DNA of 64,000 nucleotides from Montifringilla adamsi. Taxonomy: Eukaryota > Chordata > Aves > Passeriformes > Passeridae. A program made the translations under genes and the position numbers. Shown piece after piece: positions 24,361 through 38,210 of this stretch. Below the pieces are notes generated by a model. That model had not been told where the DNA came from. It searched no databases and was given only the letters and a program-made list of their open reading frames with translations. The stretch is taken from positions 4,571,642 through 4,635,641 of the forward strand of contig JAGGNK010006559.1 in NCBI GenBank assembly GCA_017590115.1, read 5' to 3'. Each line of letters starts with the position of its first letter. The stretch's first letter is position 1.

Positions 24361-25194
24361 ACTGTGGATCTGTGTAAGGCTATTGACTTTTACAACTTTG
24401 CAAATTGATATGCAAGAGGTGCACAGGACGAGGTGAGTGAGCTGGGACACGACCCTGGCTGATGCATCAGCAGGAATCCAGTGATGTCAGTGGAGACACG
24501 GCTGCAGCTGGGAGCGGTGAGGCCAGGCTGCCCAGCAGGAGCAGGGCTGCCAGGCAAGCAGTGAAGCTGTGAGCAGGAAAGTGGCATTGCCATGTCCCAC
24601 AGATTTCCCCTGGTTATTGCGGAATGGACTGACTGTGCACCCCACACTGTAAGGGGTTTCTTATCTCTAGTAAGGTCAAGGTGGGCTCTAGGAAGGAGCC
24701 ACTTGTGTAGAACAAGTGTGTACTAGGTGACAGAGTGTGTGCTTGGTTTGGAAAGGCTCCTGGGGGAAGCTGATGCTTTGCCAAGGTGGCAGCAGGTACC
24801 TGGGGCTTTAGGGGAACTGGTTTCAGGTAACTCATAAGCGATCACCCAGCCCTGGGACAAAATGGCTGAAGTGTATTTTGTTCTGCTGATGTGGGAAAAT
24901 GCCACGCCAGTCCCTGTTGGAGAGGCATTAATTAAAGGAACTAATGGCGAGTTCCTAAAATATCTATTGGAGTGATCAGGATGTCTGCTGAGAGAAATCT
25001 GACTTGCTGGGCTTCAAGTTGTGCCAAGCCATTGTGTTCATCAGGAAATGAGGGTGTTCTGGGGCAGGTAAAACAGAAATAAATCACGCTGACCCTCCGC
25101 TGCTGCTTTCTGCTCCTATTTCCAAAGCCACGTTTCAGGAGGTGGCTTACATACATTTGTTACATCGTTACTTAATAGGATGTAACAGCTCTAA

Positions 25195-25197
<3 letters not shown>

Positions 25198-25225
<28 letters not shown>
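25198..25225 (+). repeat. Poly(T) run, 28 nt
   Basis: Uninterrupted run of 28 thymines in AT-rich DNA, with no recognisable retroposon next to it. Confidence 0.92.
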
Positions 25226-25228
<3 letters not shown>

Positions 25229-26544
25229 TATATTGTTAATTCTTTTAGCACACTGTATGGGAGTCTCTCCTTAGTAAAATTACCATCCTTAGCACCCCTT
25301 TCTGAAACTCCCCTGCCAAGTATTCCCTGCAAAGTCTGCATTAGAAGAATGTTAATCTGATTTACAGTAACCTGACATGACAACTTGTGGTAATAGGTGG
25401 TAACAAGTTGAATCCTTGCGACAGGGAGGACGTTCATCTCTGACCATGATATGAACGCGGGATATCCCAGGGGGCTGGCTCAGGAGAGCACTGAGCCTGT
25501 GAGCACAGGGTGATGAATGAAGGGAAGAATTTGCAGCATCACTCTAAAGAGCCATTTACACCAGAGAGCATCATTATTTCCACACATTTCAGCAGTTCCT
25601 AGTGTGGGCTGGCCTCATATATCCAAACTTTTATGGGCCCTCTGTATTATTTGTATGGCAGAGGTGGGTTTTTTTACTTTAAATGAACCCAATTAATAAT
25701 GCTTCATCTGCCACTGTTTATTAGCACACTTCCAGGAGATCAAGTGGTGGGAGAGGGACTGGTGGCAACTGAACTTCATACTCTGAAGGAGTCCAACATT
25801 TTCCTGAGATCCATGCTCTGAGGGTGAGCCCAGAGGTGCAGATTTGCAATTAAGTTTAGGTTCACATCAAAGTGGTAATGAATACTATAGTAATATACCA
25901 TGCAGGTGGTGTTTTCTTTTCAGAAAGACCTTCCTGAAAAGTCTCTGCATTCCCACCATCACTGGCACATCACCTGGCTATTAGCATCCTCTGGCCCCAG
26001 GGACATCCTGCTGACCTTCCACCATGGCACCAATCCTCACTGCTGTGCCATGGCAACATGTTTCTGAAAAGTATCCTGGTGTGACAGCTCACCTGCTTAC
26101 ATCAAAATCCAAGAGCACTTGTTTAAATGCTCCGTTTCCAGTAAAGGAAACCCTACACCACAGAAGCAGCTTTGTCCCTGCCTGGTCATTTTAAATTGGG
26201 GTTTGTTAGAGGGACCAGGGCAGTGTTTGTTATAATTTGCCTGTCCCTGAGGATTGCTTTCAAACTGGAGACCATTATTACCTGAGATTAGAGCTATCCC
26301 CAGCTTTATTTTTATACCATCATCAGCACACGTGATCTTTAAAGACAAAAAAACAGGAAGAGGCAGCATCCTTTCCCCAGCTAATATAGAGTTTGGTGAC
26401 TGAAAGAGATTTATTGAAATCAATGTGTACTTTACCATCGATTTCTTTGTGCAGTGAGGCCTCCTTTAAAGCTTGTCAGCTTTTCCTTGTAAAGCTGAAA
26501 TGAGACTAACCTGATGTATCAACAGTGAGTAGTTTGAAGTGATA

Positions 26545-26583
26545 CTTCTCTCTCTCTCTTTCTTTCTCTTTTTCTCTCTCCAG
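26545..26583 (+). repeat. CT/CTTT microsatellite
   Basis: CT dinucleotides passing into CTTT and back to CT, ending in CCAG. It looks like a strong 3' splice acceptor (pyrimidine tract plus CAG), but the sequence behind it has no recognisable exon, only an early AATAAA. I classify it as a microsatellite. Confidence 0.8.
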
Positions 26584-27164
26584 GCTTCTGAGACACCACA
26601 AAATAAATTTTATTTAAACACGTATTTATCACATTTACTGAAGGTGTCCAAACTGCCTAAAAAAATAAAAACTGCATGCAAAATTCAATTTAGCATTGGC
26701 AGGGGACTTGACCAGATGATCTAACTGGTCGTTTATTGCTAGCTATGACTATAATTGCATGTCCAAATCATGCTGTTTAAAATTTTAAATTCAACCCACA
26801 CCATATTGTCATTCAGTGAAAGGAATTTACTTTAGCATCATTCTTTGCCCATGTCAGGAGAGCAATTTTTCACTGATGATAAGAAAATGTAATTTTTGTT
26901 TGAAAATTGCAAATGAAAAAGCCATTTCTATGTCTCCCGAGCTTTTATTTATTGATTGTCCCATTATTTAGTGAATAATTTTAATTAATTTTATAATAAT
27001 AACAATCTGTAGTGAATATCTTTTGAATTGTACAGAAAAGACTTTAAATAAACTATTTTGAATTATGATCTTGTCATAATGTCATGAAATGCTGCTTTTT
27101 CAGGCTCCATAGCTTGACCCCTAAAAAGAATAGCATGAAATACATTATTTGTCATTTAAGGGGA

Positions 27165-28423
27165 CTGACAGGCTTCTGCAATGAGGTGACCTGCACAGTG
27201 GATGAAGGGAGAGCAGTGGATGTTGTTTACCCTGAAACATTTCCAGGCAAGAAAGGCATTTGACATTATTTCCTGCAAAACCCTCGTAAATAAGCTGTCA
27301 ATGTATACGTTAGGTAAAAGGACAGTGAGGTGGACTGAAAACTGTCTGAATGACCAGGTCCAGAGTGTTGTGGTCGATGGCAGTAGGTCTGGTTGAGGAC
27401 AAGTCCCTAGCACACAAGGGCTCAATGATGGGGGCCAGCACCTTGTAACCTCTTCATTAATGATTGGGATGATGGGGCAGAATACAACTCTGAAGATGAG
27501 ACAAAACCGGGTGGAGTGGCAGATACACCAGAAGGTTGTGTGGCCATCCAGAGGGACCTTGACAGCTGGAGAAATGGGCAGGTAAGAATCTCATGTACTT
27601 CAATAAAAAGAAATTGCAAAGTGTGACTGGAGAGGACCAACCTCAAGCACCAGTACAGGCTGGGGGTTGATCAGCTGGATCACCCTGGAGGTTCTGATGG
27701 GCCTGGAGGTTCTGATGTATGAGCAGAGAAGGGCCTGGAAGTTCTGATACATGAGCAGCTGATCACCAGCCAGCAATGTGACCTTCATTGCAGCAACTGG
27801 CCCTTGCTGCGAAGATGGTCACTGGCGCCTTAGGCTGCATGATGAGGCATGCAGCCAACAGGTCAAAGGTGGTGATCCTTCCCCTCTGGTCAGCACTGGT
27901 GAGGCCACAGCTGGAGTGCTGGGTCGAGCTCTGGGCTCTCCAGTACAGGAAAGATACAGACATACTGCAGTGGTCCAGCTAATGGCCCTAAAGATCATTA
28001 ATGCATCTGAGTTTCTGAGGTGGAAGGAGAGGCTCAGGGAGCGGGGACTGCTCAGTCTGGTGAAGAGAAAGGGCACCTTAAATATGTATGTCAATGCCTG
28101 AAGGGAAGGAGCAAAGTTGAGACAGGCTCTCTTCAGTGACTCTCAGTGCCAGGACAAGAGGCAGCTGGCACAAATTAAATCATAAAGAATTCCATCTGAA
28201 CACCAAAACCCCACATTTTTTACAGCGATGGCAGTCATACACTGGCACAGGTTGCCCAGAGAGGTTGTGGAGTTTCCCTCCTAGAAAATAGGAAAAAAAT
28301 TTTAAAAGCCATCTGGACAGGGCCTTGGGCAATCTGCTGTAGGTGTCCCTGCTTGAGCAGGGGGGTTGGACAAGGTGACCTCCAGAGGTCCTTTCCAACC
28401 TCAGCCACTCTGTGATTCTGTGA
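27165..28423 (+). mobile_element. CR1 LINE, 3' 1.3 kb, plus strand
   Basis: Sense-strand CR1 with recognisable reverse-transcriptase coding sequence followed by a 3' UTR. It starts near 'GGTGACCTGCACAGTGGATG' and passes the region equivalent to the CR1 'AFDTV' motif (27250-27275, degraded). Next come the 'GATGATGGGGCAGAATAC' and 'GATACACCAGAAGGTTGTG' blocks, 'CACCAGTACAGGCTGGGGG' and 'GTGAGGCCACAGCTGGAGTG'. The UTR-side blocks include 'AGAGAGGTTGTGGAGTTTCC'. The tail is GGTTGGACAAGGTGACCTCCAGAGG, then CTCTGTGATTCTGTGAG at 28409-28423. The frame is broken by indels and stops, so the copy is dead. Around 27684-27760 the sequence CCTGGAGGTTCTGATG occurs three times in slightly altered form, a local duplication within the element. 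The 5' edge is approximate. Confidence 0.93.
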
Positions 28424-31400
28424 GTAATTCGGATACTGCACAGAGCACATTCTTCCTACTTCTCAATGAGAAAACAACAAATGGCTCCACTGCAATTCCA
28501 TTTTCTGACTTTGATGAACGGAAATATGTTACGCATCATTAACAACATGCTGGCATATTAAAACCATATTATGCTTGTAAAATAAAGAGCATTTTTTTTC
28601 ATCCATTGCCATCAAATTTATTTTTGAGTTAATCTGAAAAATTAAATAAGTCCACATGGATCTCCCAGTTAGCGCTGCCAAGTATGTATATTCTTTAGTT
28701 TGAAATGAAAATACTTCTGTTCAAAGTTTGGGATAGAACACATACACTCCCATGTTTCAAATTAAAACAAATTAAATGATTTGCAATCGGAAAGCTATGT
28801 CAAAGTGAAGGAGATGGCAGTATTGCAGATTGGCCATTTTGCCTTATAATGGCTCGTCAGTCCAGGCCAAAAGTGCAGTAAAACCAGAGAAACATCTGTC
28901 CTTGGTCTGGTTGACGTGAATATGCAGGAGGCATATTGTGTTTTTGGACAGAACTGGTGGCTGCCTGCAAGTGTGAAGTCTGGACAATTCCAGACCACAC
29001 TGAAGTGGAAGGGCATGCTGATCGTCTTTCTTTTAGATGAAATGAAAGAGGAATTAAAGCCTCATTTATTTAGTGGTAATTGAAACAAGACAAGCCACCG
29101 CCCAAGGTGCAACACAATATAGGAAGGCTGGATTGGAAGCTCAGCCATATGGCTAGAGGGATTTCACTGGAAATTGGTTGCAAAACCAGGAAATGGGACA
29201 TTGATTTAGTTGAAGCTTTGCATTAGCTTGTGGGTGGAAAGAAGCACAAACCAAGCAGGCAACCAGACAGGCAGAGTATGTGTGTGGCCCCAGAAAGGTA
29301 GCCAAGAACAAATTACTTTTTCTTCTTTCCAGCCCTGAAAAGCCCAGAAAAAGATCTCACAAACAGGAAGACAGCTTCTAACTCTCTTGTCCTTCTGTGT
29401 TTCAGTGGAAAAAATATTTCTATTTTAACAAAGAGATTTTCCCCAACTTGTAAGAACAATGTCGACTTGAAGCAGCCCTAGAACTCTGTGAACTTTGGCT
29501 TCCTGCAAGGAGCAGCCTTATCTAACTGCAACACCATATAACCTACAGCACTTAAATCAGTCTTCCATAAAGCAGGCTAGAGCCCCATCCCGCTGTCAAT
29601 TAGAACTCCTCTCACAAAATAGACTGAAAAGGATGTGTATTGCAGCCTTGGAGCAATACAGCTTCTCCCACAAAGTTATGAAACCTTTCTTCCTTTAGGG
29701 ATAAACAGTAAAGCAACATCTAATTTGTATGAATAACCCTTTCAGCTGCTTAAATACTTCCAGTCTGACAAATTTTCAAAACCGTTCTGATTTCTCTGAA
29801 TGTATCTGCCACGCCTATTATTTTAGTGCAAACAGTGGATCATGCCATGCTACTATATTTCATATTTCCTACTGTGCTTTTTTGAAGATTTGTTATTTGA
29901 TATCTTTTTCAAAATGGTAAAATATTCGCCAACTGTCCTGTAGATGGTTCTCCAGGTAAGGTTTTATGTCTGATGGTCTGTGGCATGGAAAAATATTCAC
30001 TTGCTGACAAAGCTGCTCAGTCTACTTATGGTTCTTGTTGAACTGAGAATTTGCAGAAATGCGTAATGGTGCGTGGACTATGGGTTTTTCCGTGCCAACT
30101 CCATCTCTAAATGTGATGCCATTTGTGTACAGAGCTATCCAGATGTGTGCCACAGCTTGATTTCCTGAGGCTGTCTAGGGAAATGCTTCAAGAGAAGCAC
30201 TGCTCTCTACCCCAGTGACATGAAAAATCCCTTCAGGATGCTGTACAGTAGCAGAGCAGCAAAGCTTCATTACATTTGCTTTTAATGTGTCCCTTTTCAG
30301 CTTGTTGAAAATCCATCTTTTCTTCTGAACATGTTCATGGAGCTCACATAAAATGCTTTTTGTCATGTCTGACTAAACCTTTTTTAATTTGACGGTGGAA
30401 ATTATGCTTCTGTACTCTTAGATGGCTGTTTGTAATTTGGGCTTTTTCACTGATACAACAAAAATAGCTCCAATCTGAAGGTGAAAATTTGAGCCTGCAT
30501 TTCTGTGCCAACACTCACAGAAGAAGTCTAGCAACGCAGGGGGATACAAACATATGCCTTAATCCCCTGAACGAACAGGTGCCTCATAGTTAAAGACAGA
30601 TGAATACTTATTTGGAATATTATTTGGCATTACCACCCCACTGCAATGCTAAGGTCTCATACCCAAAGCACAGCACAGCAGCTCCTCATTTTTGTCTTCT
30701 CATGCACCTGGTTTGTGCCAAGGGCTGAGCTGGGAAGGGTACGTAGCTCTCTGAAGTGGGAGATAAGCTTTGACATGTAGGGAGAGGGGAGAAGTAGGAT
30801 TCATATCCTCAGGAATTTGGGGTGAGCCTACAGATTGAAATCTTACAAACATTTGCAAGTTGCAGACCCTTGGTTTTTTGTTTGTTGGTTTGTTTTTTTC
30901 TTCTCTCTTGCTTTTCTTTCTTTCTTTTTTGTTTTTTCTTGACAATGTGCAGTAGTAGGGGCTTATAACTGCCCTTTGCTATAGCTGGGGATCAGAGCTA
31001 GTTCCAAGGCAGGTGCTGTGATTTGTGGGGCTTGCCCTGCTCTGCTGAGCCTGTGCTCCCCCTCTCCCAGTTCCTGGCCACATCTCCCATAGGGTGGCCC
31101 TCAGAGGACAGCCTCCAGCCAGATGGGCACTGCACCTGCTGACATAGCTGGGCTGGGATGGATGTGGAAAGCCAGGTCCAGCTGTAGGTAAGGCTGGGCT
31201 TGTTTTGATGTGAGCTGCCAGAAGCCTAAGGAGACATTAAGCAGAGCACGCTTGTGTAGCTGCCTTTTCATTATTTTCTTTTCAAGCTTTGGCTTTTATA
31301 GTTGAAAAAATAAAGATGACAAGTGAGCTGAAAACATTCTGAGGATCATAAAATTTGTAAAGGTGCTTCCTGACAGCCTTTATATTATGGCTATGTCATT

Positions 31401-34400
31401 CCTCAATGTCACTTACAGTTACTGTGACAGTTACTATTAAAACCATTTAGATTATTGTATGTGATTTAGCAGCATGGATCTTGGATTCGTTGCAAAAGAA
31501 TCACTGCACATACTTAAGATTCATAATCTGCAGGGTATATTATATGCAAAAATAAAAAATGCTTGAAGCAGGACTGTCTAATGAATTTACATGTGTTTTC
31601 AGACCATACTGTTATCCCTCATTAGACCACAGATTTCAAATTCTGGAGAGGAAGGGTTAAACTTCCTGACAGCTGCAAAAGTTACCACAAGACAAGTGGT
31701 ACATATATCATTAAAAAAATCCAGAAAATCATTTCAGCCCTTCCACAGTAGTGACTGAAAGAGAGAAGATGGTAATTCCTTAGTGAGATAACGTTTGTCT
31801 TGGGTGGGTATCAACATGAAATCTGTTTTTAATCTCATTTTCAGTTTCAACAAAAAGGATCAAAACTAATTATTAAAATAGGAACTAAAATATACTTCTT
31901 ACTTATTATAGTAAAAAAAAAAGATTATTAACATTCATGAGGGCCCTACTTAAAAAACAAAAGACTTCAAATGAGCTGAAAGATGAAATAGATCCTGCAA
32001 ACAATACGTAATGCATAAAGAAATACAGAATAGCATCAATTAGACTCAATAACTACAAATTTGTTGACATATTTAACTGCTTTTATACAATTTATAAACC
32101 CCACACACTAAAATCAAATGCACACAACTGCAAAAGCAGCAGAATGGATATGTCTAAGTTCAACAATTCTTTAACACCTGTAGCATAATTATTAATCATG
32201 TGAGTGGAGGAAAGTAACTTTTCATAACTGAGGACCTAATTTTTCAACTACTGCTGGAAAGACAATGGAGACATAAGCAAAGGATACAACTTGTCCACTT
32301 TGGAGTCTTGGCCCAACAGAAGACAGCAATTAGCTTAAATTATGACTTCTAGCATGGTTATTAATGTGGAGACTAGGCATAAAAAAAATTCTAATTACGC
32401 AACCTACCTGTAAAATAGTGTGGGGTTTATGGGTGAGACTGAATGGTTACTTCTTGTGGTCATCACTCCAAAAAAGGGCATATAAAGAACATTTAAATAG
32501 CAGGGTTATTAGCAATGTAGGAAGAGTCATATGTTTTCTGATTTCTGGGTGTTACTTGTATGCAGACTAGAAAATATATAAAATCCTTAAAGAATAAAAA
32601 TGAATATACGTATCCATATATGTATTATTTTAGTGAAAGCCATAACTTTTTCCATGAATTATTTATGGCATTCAGTCCCACTACACGAAGCCTCACACAC
32701 GTAATCTAGCAGGCTGTCTTGCTGGCAGCGGTTAAACCTTGTTCTGTCAGTCTGTTATTCACAAATGAATTTATATTCTAAAAATCTTTCCAAACTGCTT
32801 GCAACCACACCTGCCATCCCATGGCATACATGCCATGTGCCAGAGTCATGGGTAGTGTAAAGGGGTGCGTGGCACTGATTTTGGTGGAGCCCCATGATCC
32901 ACCCTGGCAGGGAGCAGAGCCTGACACCTGTGCAGGAGACTAGAAAGCCACTGAAAAGTGTGATCAGTTTGGGAAGAAGATGAGTCATGTGGTTCATATG
33001 TCACCACTTCTCCCATAAGCCTGTGACTGTGCCATTTCAGAGGATGTATTGTGCCTTCCAAGTTAATACTAGGATTAAACTTGTCAGTTTGCATTTACTT
33101 CATGACCTTTTATCATGATAACAGAAACGTGCACATTTTTATGTTGTTTATGAAACTTTTTCAATATGTTTTACATTCTTTTGATAACATTATGGGCAAT
33201 TTTAATCCTCAAGCACCTTGCTCAATAAAGTTTCTAAAGGAATTGAAATTACTTTTATATACAACCATTAAGTGCTCCCCTCTATTAGAACATTATATAC
33301 TAGATTTCATGCCTACAATAAAGCTAATAAAGCAGGTTATTGAAACGGGATTTGAGATTTTAATTCAGATTTATAATAAACAGAAGGAAAATGGCTAATA
33401 TGTACTGACTACCAAAGGTTACTGTGATATAAGATAAAGACTAAGAGAGAGTTCAAGCAGCTGAGAGACTTTTCATCACAAGGAAGATGAATTTGTGATA
33501 CTATGGACTGTTGCAGCCTAAACAAGATAATTTTTCCAAAGTCTTACACAGAAACTTTCCATTTATATTGCATTAAAACATTCTACATCAGTGTTAGAGA
33601 TTTGTAAAAATTGCATGATTTTTCAGTCCATTATCCCTTTTAAAGTAAGTCACTACACAGAGAGAAAATCCCATGGAATAACTGTACTATGAAGTAAGAA
33701 GGTTGTTGCACTAAAAGTACGTAGAAGTTCAACTCTCCAACAAATTTTGTTGTTGCAGAAATATTTTTTTTCTGAAAAATGAAAGTGGTATGAATGAAAT
33801 GCAAAATGGAAAAAAAAAAATCAATGGCATTCCTAGGCAAAATCATTCCATTTATTAACAGGGGAGAAACATCTCAGAATTAAAGATTTGACAGCATAGA
33901 CTCAATATTCTTAACTTCAGGATTCTATAATTAAAACTGTAGATTTATACCCTCAGTCCTACAAACACATGTCTAGAAATGTTATCAAAAAACATTCAAT
34001 AAACTACGATAATTTATTATCCATTTTTATCTGTCCCTCAGTTTAACTGCATTTTGGTCTAGAAAACATTACCATTTCAGAATTAAAAGAGTGCCTCAGA
34101 ATTGTAGATATAATCTGTTTTATCTTGCTTCTAGGCAGAAAACCATCAGCAATTGCTCCTAAAGTATTTCAAATTTTATTCCAGTTGGTGGCTGGTTGAT
34201 GTGGCTGATGCAGACACCGATGGCTGAGTTCAGACTTGAGAGAGGTGAATATTGTGCTGTCAGACTCAAATGCAATTTCCCTCACTGTACTCCAGACCCA
34301 AACTAGGTCCCAGTAAATAATTAATCCTGTGGAAACTCTAAAATCTCCAGGATGTGAGACATGGGTTTGGATGTCTCCAGTTTCCTTTGAACAATAATCC

Positions 34401-37400
34401 TTCAGGATTTAAGAGTAGCGGGAACTGCTTGGCACAACCAAACGCATCCTGCAGGCTGCAGATCGTCTCCCGTATGGGTGTAACAGGAGGGGCCATTTCT
34501 CAATTTCCACACTGGTGTTTAGGACATAGAGAGATAAGGAATTTTTCCAAACACAGTGCGTGCTTCCAGTAAAATAGAAAACTTTATCTTCCCTGGTTAT
34601 TAAGCAAACAGCACATCTGAGTAACTCTTACCAGGATGATGATGACTCTTGTGGTTGGTTCTTATCTTTTTTTTTCTGAAGAGAAGTAGGGTTATTCTCA
34701 CTAGTCTTGATTAATTCAACCATGTAAAAATGATAAGAACATAGCATTTGTTAAGAAAGAAAGTGAATTAATAAAATAAAGAAAATACATCTGAATCTTC
34801 TTTGCTAGCTGTTTAGGTGAATACTGTGAGGTACCTGAGAGGTTTCTGTTCCTTAGGTATTACAAATGCTACTGTTCATTTTTGCAAAATGGATTTCTTT
34901 GAAAAATTTGTGGTACTTATTTAAGAACTATGTTTTCATTAAAAATTCTACCAGTGAACTTTGATACTGCTGGTAAACATAAACATGAGGTTTTTGAGAA
35001 AAAAAATTCCTTCAAAGACCAACAAATAGCCATTGCAATCCCTCATCTCTCCAGACATTATGCACTTTTCCTTTTACTAAAGTCAACCTCATTCTGTGCT
35101 GCAGTTACCTGGGGTAGCTTTAGAGCTGCCTACAATCATCTCTGAGTGTCTCCAGCTTTCAGGCTGGCAGAGGTTAATATGACTCAGCTACTTCCTGGTC
35201 AGCATTTTTTGCTCCTTGCAAAATAAATAATGCAGAAACCATATTAGTTCCTCTAATTTCTACACTTAAGCAAACTTTTTTTCCAGTATGTGTTTTGTAT
35301 TACATATTTTGTTTATATATTTATTCAATTGGAAAGAAAGACAGTTGAAGAAAAAAAGAAGTCCCTTTTATAGTAGCTGAACAAAGTAAAATTACAATAG
35401 CATACATGAGTAGAATAAAAAGTACATTCATTTTTTATTTTGATTAGTAGACCATTTGCAGGAAGAAATAATTTATTAGAGCAAAAGCTATATCAGGTAA
35501 AAGATACTTTCGTGGTTAAAATTTTCTCCTATTTTCAGTGAAAATAGTTTTCAAAGTGGAAACCTCATCATGTTGCTTTATGCAAACTATCTGAGCCAAA
35601 GGAAAGGACTTTTCAAAGAGTCTCCAAATGCTTTTTCACTTTAGCAAAGACCTCTGCCATTGATTTGATACTCTCTTTATGGATGAAAACCTTATTCAAG
35701 AATGAGAAATGTTTCCACTGAAATCACTTATCAAATAGCAAGCCATTAGTGTGTTTTCTTTCTGGAAGTGATGATGCCAAGTAAATTACTTTCATTATAC
35801 GTCAAATATCACCAGTACTAAGAGCCTTAGACATTGTTTTTAAATGCTTTGGTGAATCTGTATCAATGCACTTTCTACCACTGAGGAGTTCTGAGATCTG
35901 AAGTCATCAAAATGTATTTATTCAGCTCAACTTGCCCATTCAGCTTCAGTTCAGGCCTCTTCTTCACAGGAGAACTTCACTGAACCGTCAGAGGACATGG
36001 GAACAAAGAGAAGGTTTTGTTTGTTTGTTTATAATTTTCCTTTGTGAGATTCCCCCAGGAGCAGGAAAGAAAATAGTTCACAGTCTGGTAAGATCAGAAC
36101 AGCAGAAGTATTTGCAGTATGGCACACAATAAAGCATTGCCTGCTTGGAAATATTGCACTTCCAGACAGCACCATCCTGAGACTCACAGATGAGTTCCAG
36201 ATCCTGCCGCAGACTTGCTCCGGGAGCTAAGATTCCACTCACCTCTGGAGACTATTTTTCCCTAAAGAGCTAAAGATCTGACCCACTACTGAATATCTGG
36301 TTATTTTTCTAATTTTTTCCTCTATGAATGGGTATTTTAAAATTTGGATTGGTTTTCATTCCCACTGACAATGCTCATATCCAACTAAACTTTTATTTAT
36401 TTTACAAGTCTGTTTTCTTTAATCTTGTCATGGAGCAGACCACTAATTCTCTCCTTCTGGATAGCTGCAGTGAGACCACACACTCTCCGCTCCGAGCATC
36501 AGCAGACTGGAAAGAGATGAAAAGATATAACAAGAACAAATACCCTTAGAAATCCAATGCTGTTTCCATCTGAATTGTTCTCTTATGGTTCCTCATCAAT
36601 TTTCTCACCAGTGATCTTTGGTCTCTGTGGACTGGCTATGAATTTTTTTTTTTTCCTTTGGTGTATCATTCCAAAAATTATGGCAAAGCTGCATCCAAAG
36701 AACTATCAATTAGCTCTTGGAGGTAGCCCAAAACAAGCAGTAGCCCACACTACACTTTTTGGTTGAGACACCAAGTTCAGAAGAGGAGGTATTGAGCTGA
36801 TCAACTTAAGTGAGTAGAGGACCTCTTTGGAGTACCAAAGAAGGGGATTTTTGAAGTTACATGCCAGTTATACGGGAGATAAAGTACTTGTGCTAATGTG
36901 CTCATTGATTCGTTCTTTCCAAAATCACAATTAGCATCTATTTAAAGTCTACAATGGGTACCAGTGAAAACTGAGCCTTTTCTTTTTTGAGAAAATTGCT
37001 GAGTTGGAAAACTTTGGAACAACTACACAGACTGCAGTGGCTTACATTTTAAAGGGAATTGCAATCTGAATCTCACCTAGAGATTATTCTGAAAGAACAC
37101 TCTTGTTTCCTGATTTGAAACTATGAAGTGTTCAATTTGATTTTGACAGCAGTGATATTATCTAAAGGACAGCGAGAATGTGGTTAGTACAGGTGCCTTG
37201 ACAAAAGAAGCTCTCCTTTATCTTCCTGTCCAAGATTACATCATCAGGGAGACATTTTTTGTAACCCGTGTCTCACATGAACCTCTGGAAAGAAGGCTAT
37301 AGTTCAGAGACTTGGTTGTTCATTTTGCTTCATTGGCACAGTTCCTGAGGCAGTTGTTTATACATCTATTGATACAAGAGACACTGGAGAATCAGTCTAA

Positions 37401-38210
37401 AGTGTCTTCGACTGCTGCCATCTCTGCAGTCCAGTGTAATTCACATTAATATGTTTTGCCATCAGGAATTCAGATACAGCCTTTTTTGTCAGGACTGCAA
37501 CTCTAGCTCATAGTCTTACCTCAAACCCACAATCTCAAGAGATTAATTCTATAATATATTTTGTTATTTTAAGGACATTGCCATGACTCAGAGAAGCAAT
37601 GGCAACCACTCAGAGAAGTGATGGCTTGCAATGTAAGATACCTATGGTGATCAGTGGAGGACCCATGAGGATGGGTGCTCTGTTCACAGGTTCTTCAGGT
37701 TGCAATTCTTTGGACATATTCCTTTGCCAGCAGCCAAAGTTAGGTGAATGTGCCTTTCCTCAAGAAGCCTTGGCTGCTGGTTCTGGATCTGTCTCTCCTA
37801 TTGACCAATGTTTTATTGGGGATCAGATCTGCCTGGGACAGACGTCAGCTTGTGTCATGGGCAGAGCCATTCACCTACTGGCTACAGACATGTTCAGGAG
37901 CTCTGTGGGAGCTCAGCCTGCTCCAGCCACAGGACTTGCTTTGGCACATGAGCTGTCCTGCATGGGCACCCTTTGGGCATGGCAGCAGACAGAAAGGCCA
38001 AAACTGTGCACTTCCAACCACAGGGTTTTCAAGGGAGCCCAACTCTTCAGCAGCTCAGAGCCACACTACAGCAGTTCTACACCAACCCATCTCTTCAGCT
38101 CTTGATTTTTTCATGCGTACAATGTGCATTTCAGTATAATAATTTTTGTCTACACTTTGTGCATACAAACTCTAGGTCATTAGAGGCTCATTGCTAGAGG
38201 CCTGTCAGTC
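28424..38210. other. Non-coding stretch, no gene recognised
   Basis: Nearly 10 kb, very AT-rich between about 31.2 and 37.5 kb. Holds a T-rich tract at 30871-30940 and a GC-richer patch near 31.0-31.2 kb that is not CpG-enriched. A minus-strand 80-codon frame at 32.8-33.0 kb and a plus-strand 115-codon frame at 33051-33398 show nothing recognisable. The frame at 37599-38105 (168 codons, plus) is the longest outside the CpG island and is discussed in findings. No exon or element identified. Confidence 0.5.
30871..30940 (+). repeat. T-rich tract with G and C interruptions
   Basis: TTTG- and CTTT-type units mixed with T runs. Low-complexity sequence of the same general type as the tracts at 24250 and 51077. 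Confidence 0.8.

Larger units (their letters stand above)
22881..27164. other. Non-coding stretch, no gene recognised
   Basis: Falls from CpG-island composition to ordinary AT-rich DNA, with a moderately GC-rich shoulder at about 23.75-24.0 kb. Contains an 11-bp tandem duplication (GCTTCCCGAG twice, 23210-23230), a T/G tract at 24250-24360, a poly(T) run at 25198 and a CT-rich tract at 26545. No exon recognised; it would be first intron if the plus-strand donor at 22853 is used. Confidence 0.55.

Noticed and set aside
24009..24408. Hydrophobic plus-strand frames resembling membrane proteins
   Set aside because: The Phe/Gly/Val stretch is the translation of the T/G low-complexity tract at 24250-24360.
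26545..26724. Strong-looking splice acceptor (pyrimidine tract then CCAG) followed by an AATAAA, suggesting a terminal exon
   Set aside because: The tract is a CT/CTTT microsatellite, the sequence after it has no conserved-looking coding content, and AATAAA is frequent in AT-rich DNA.
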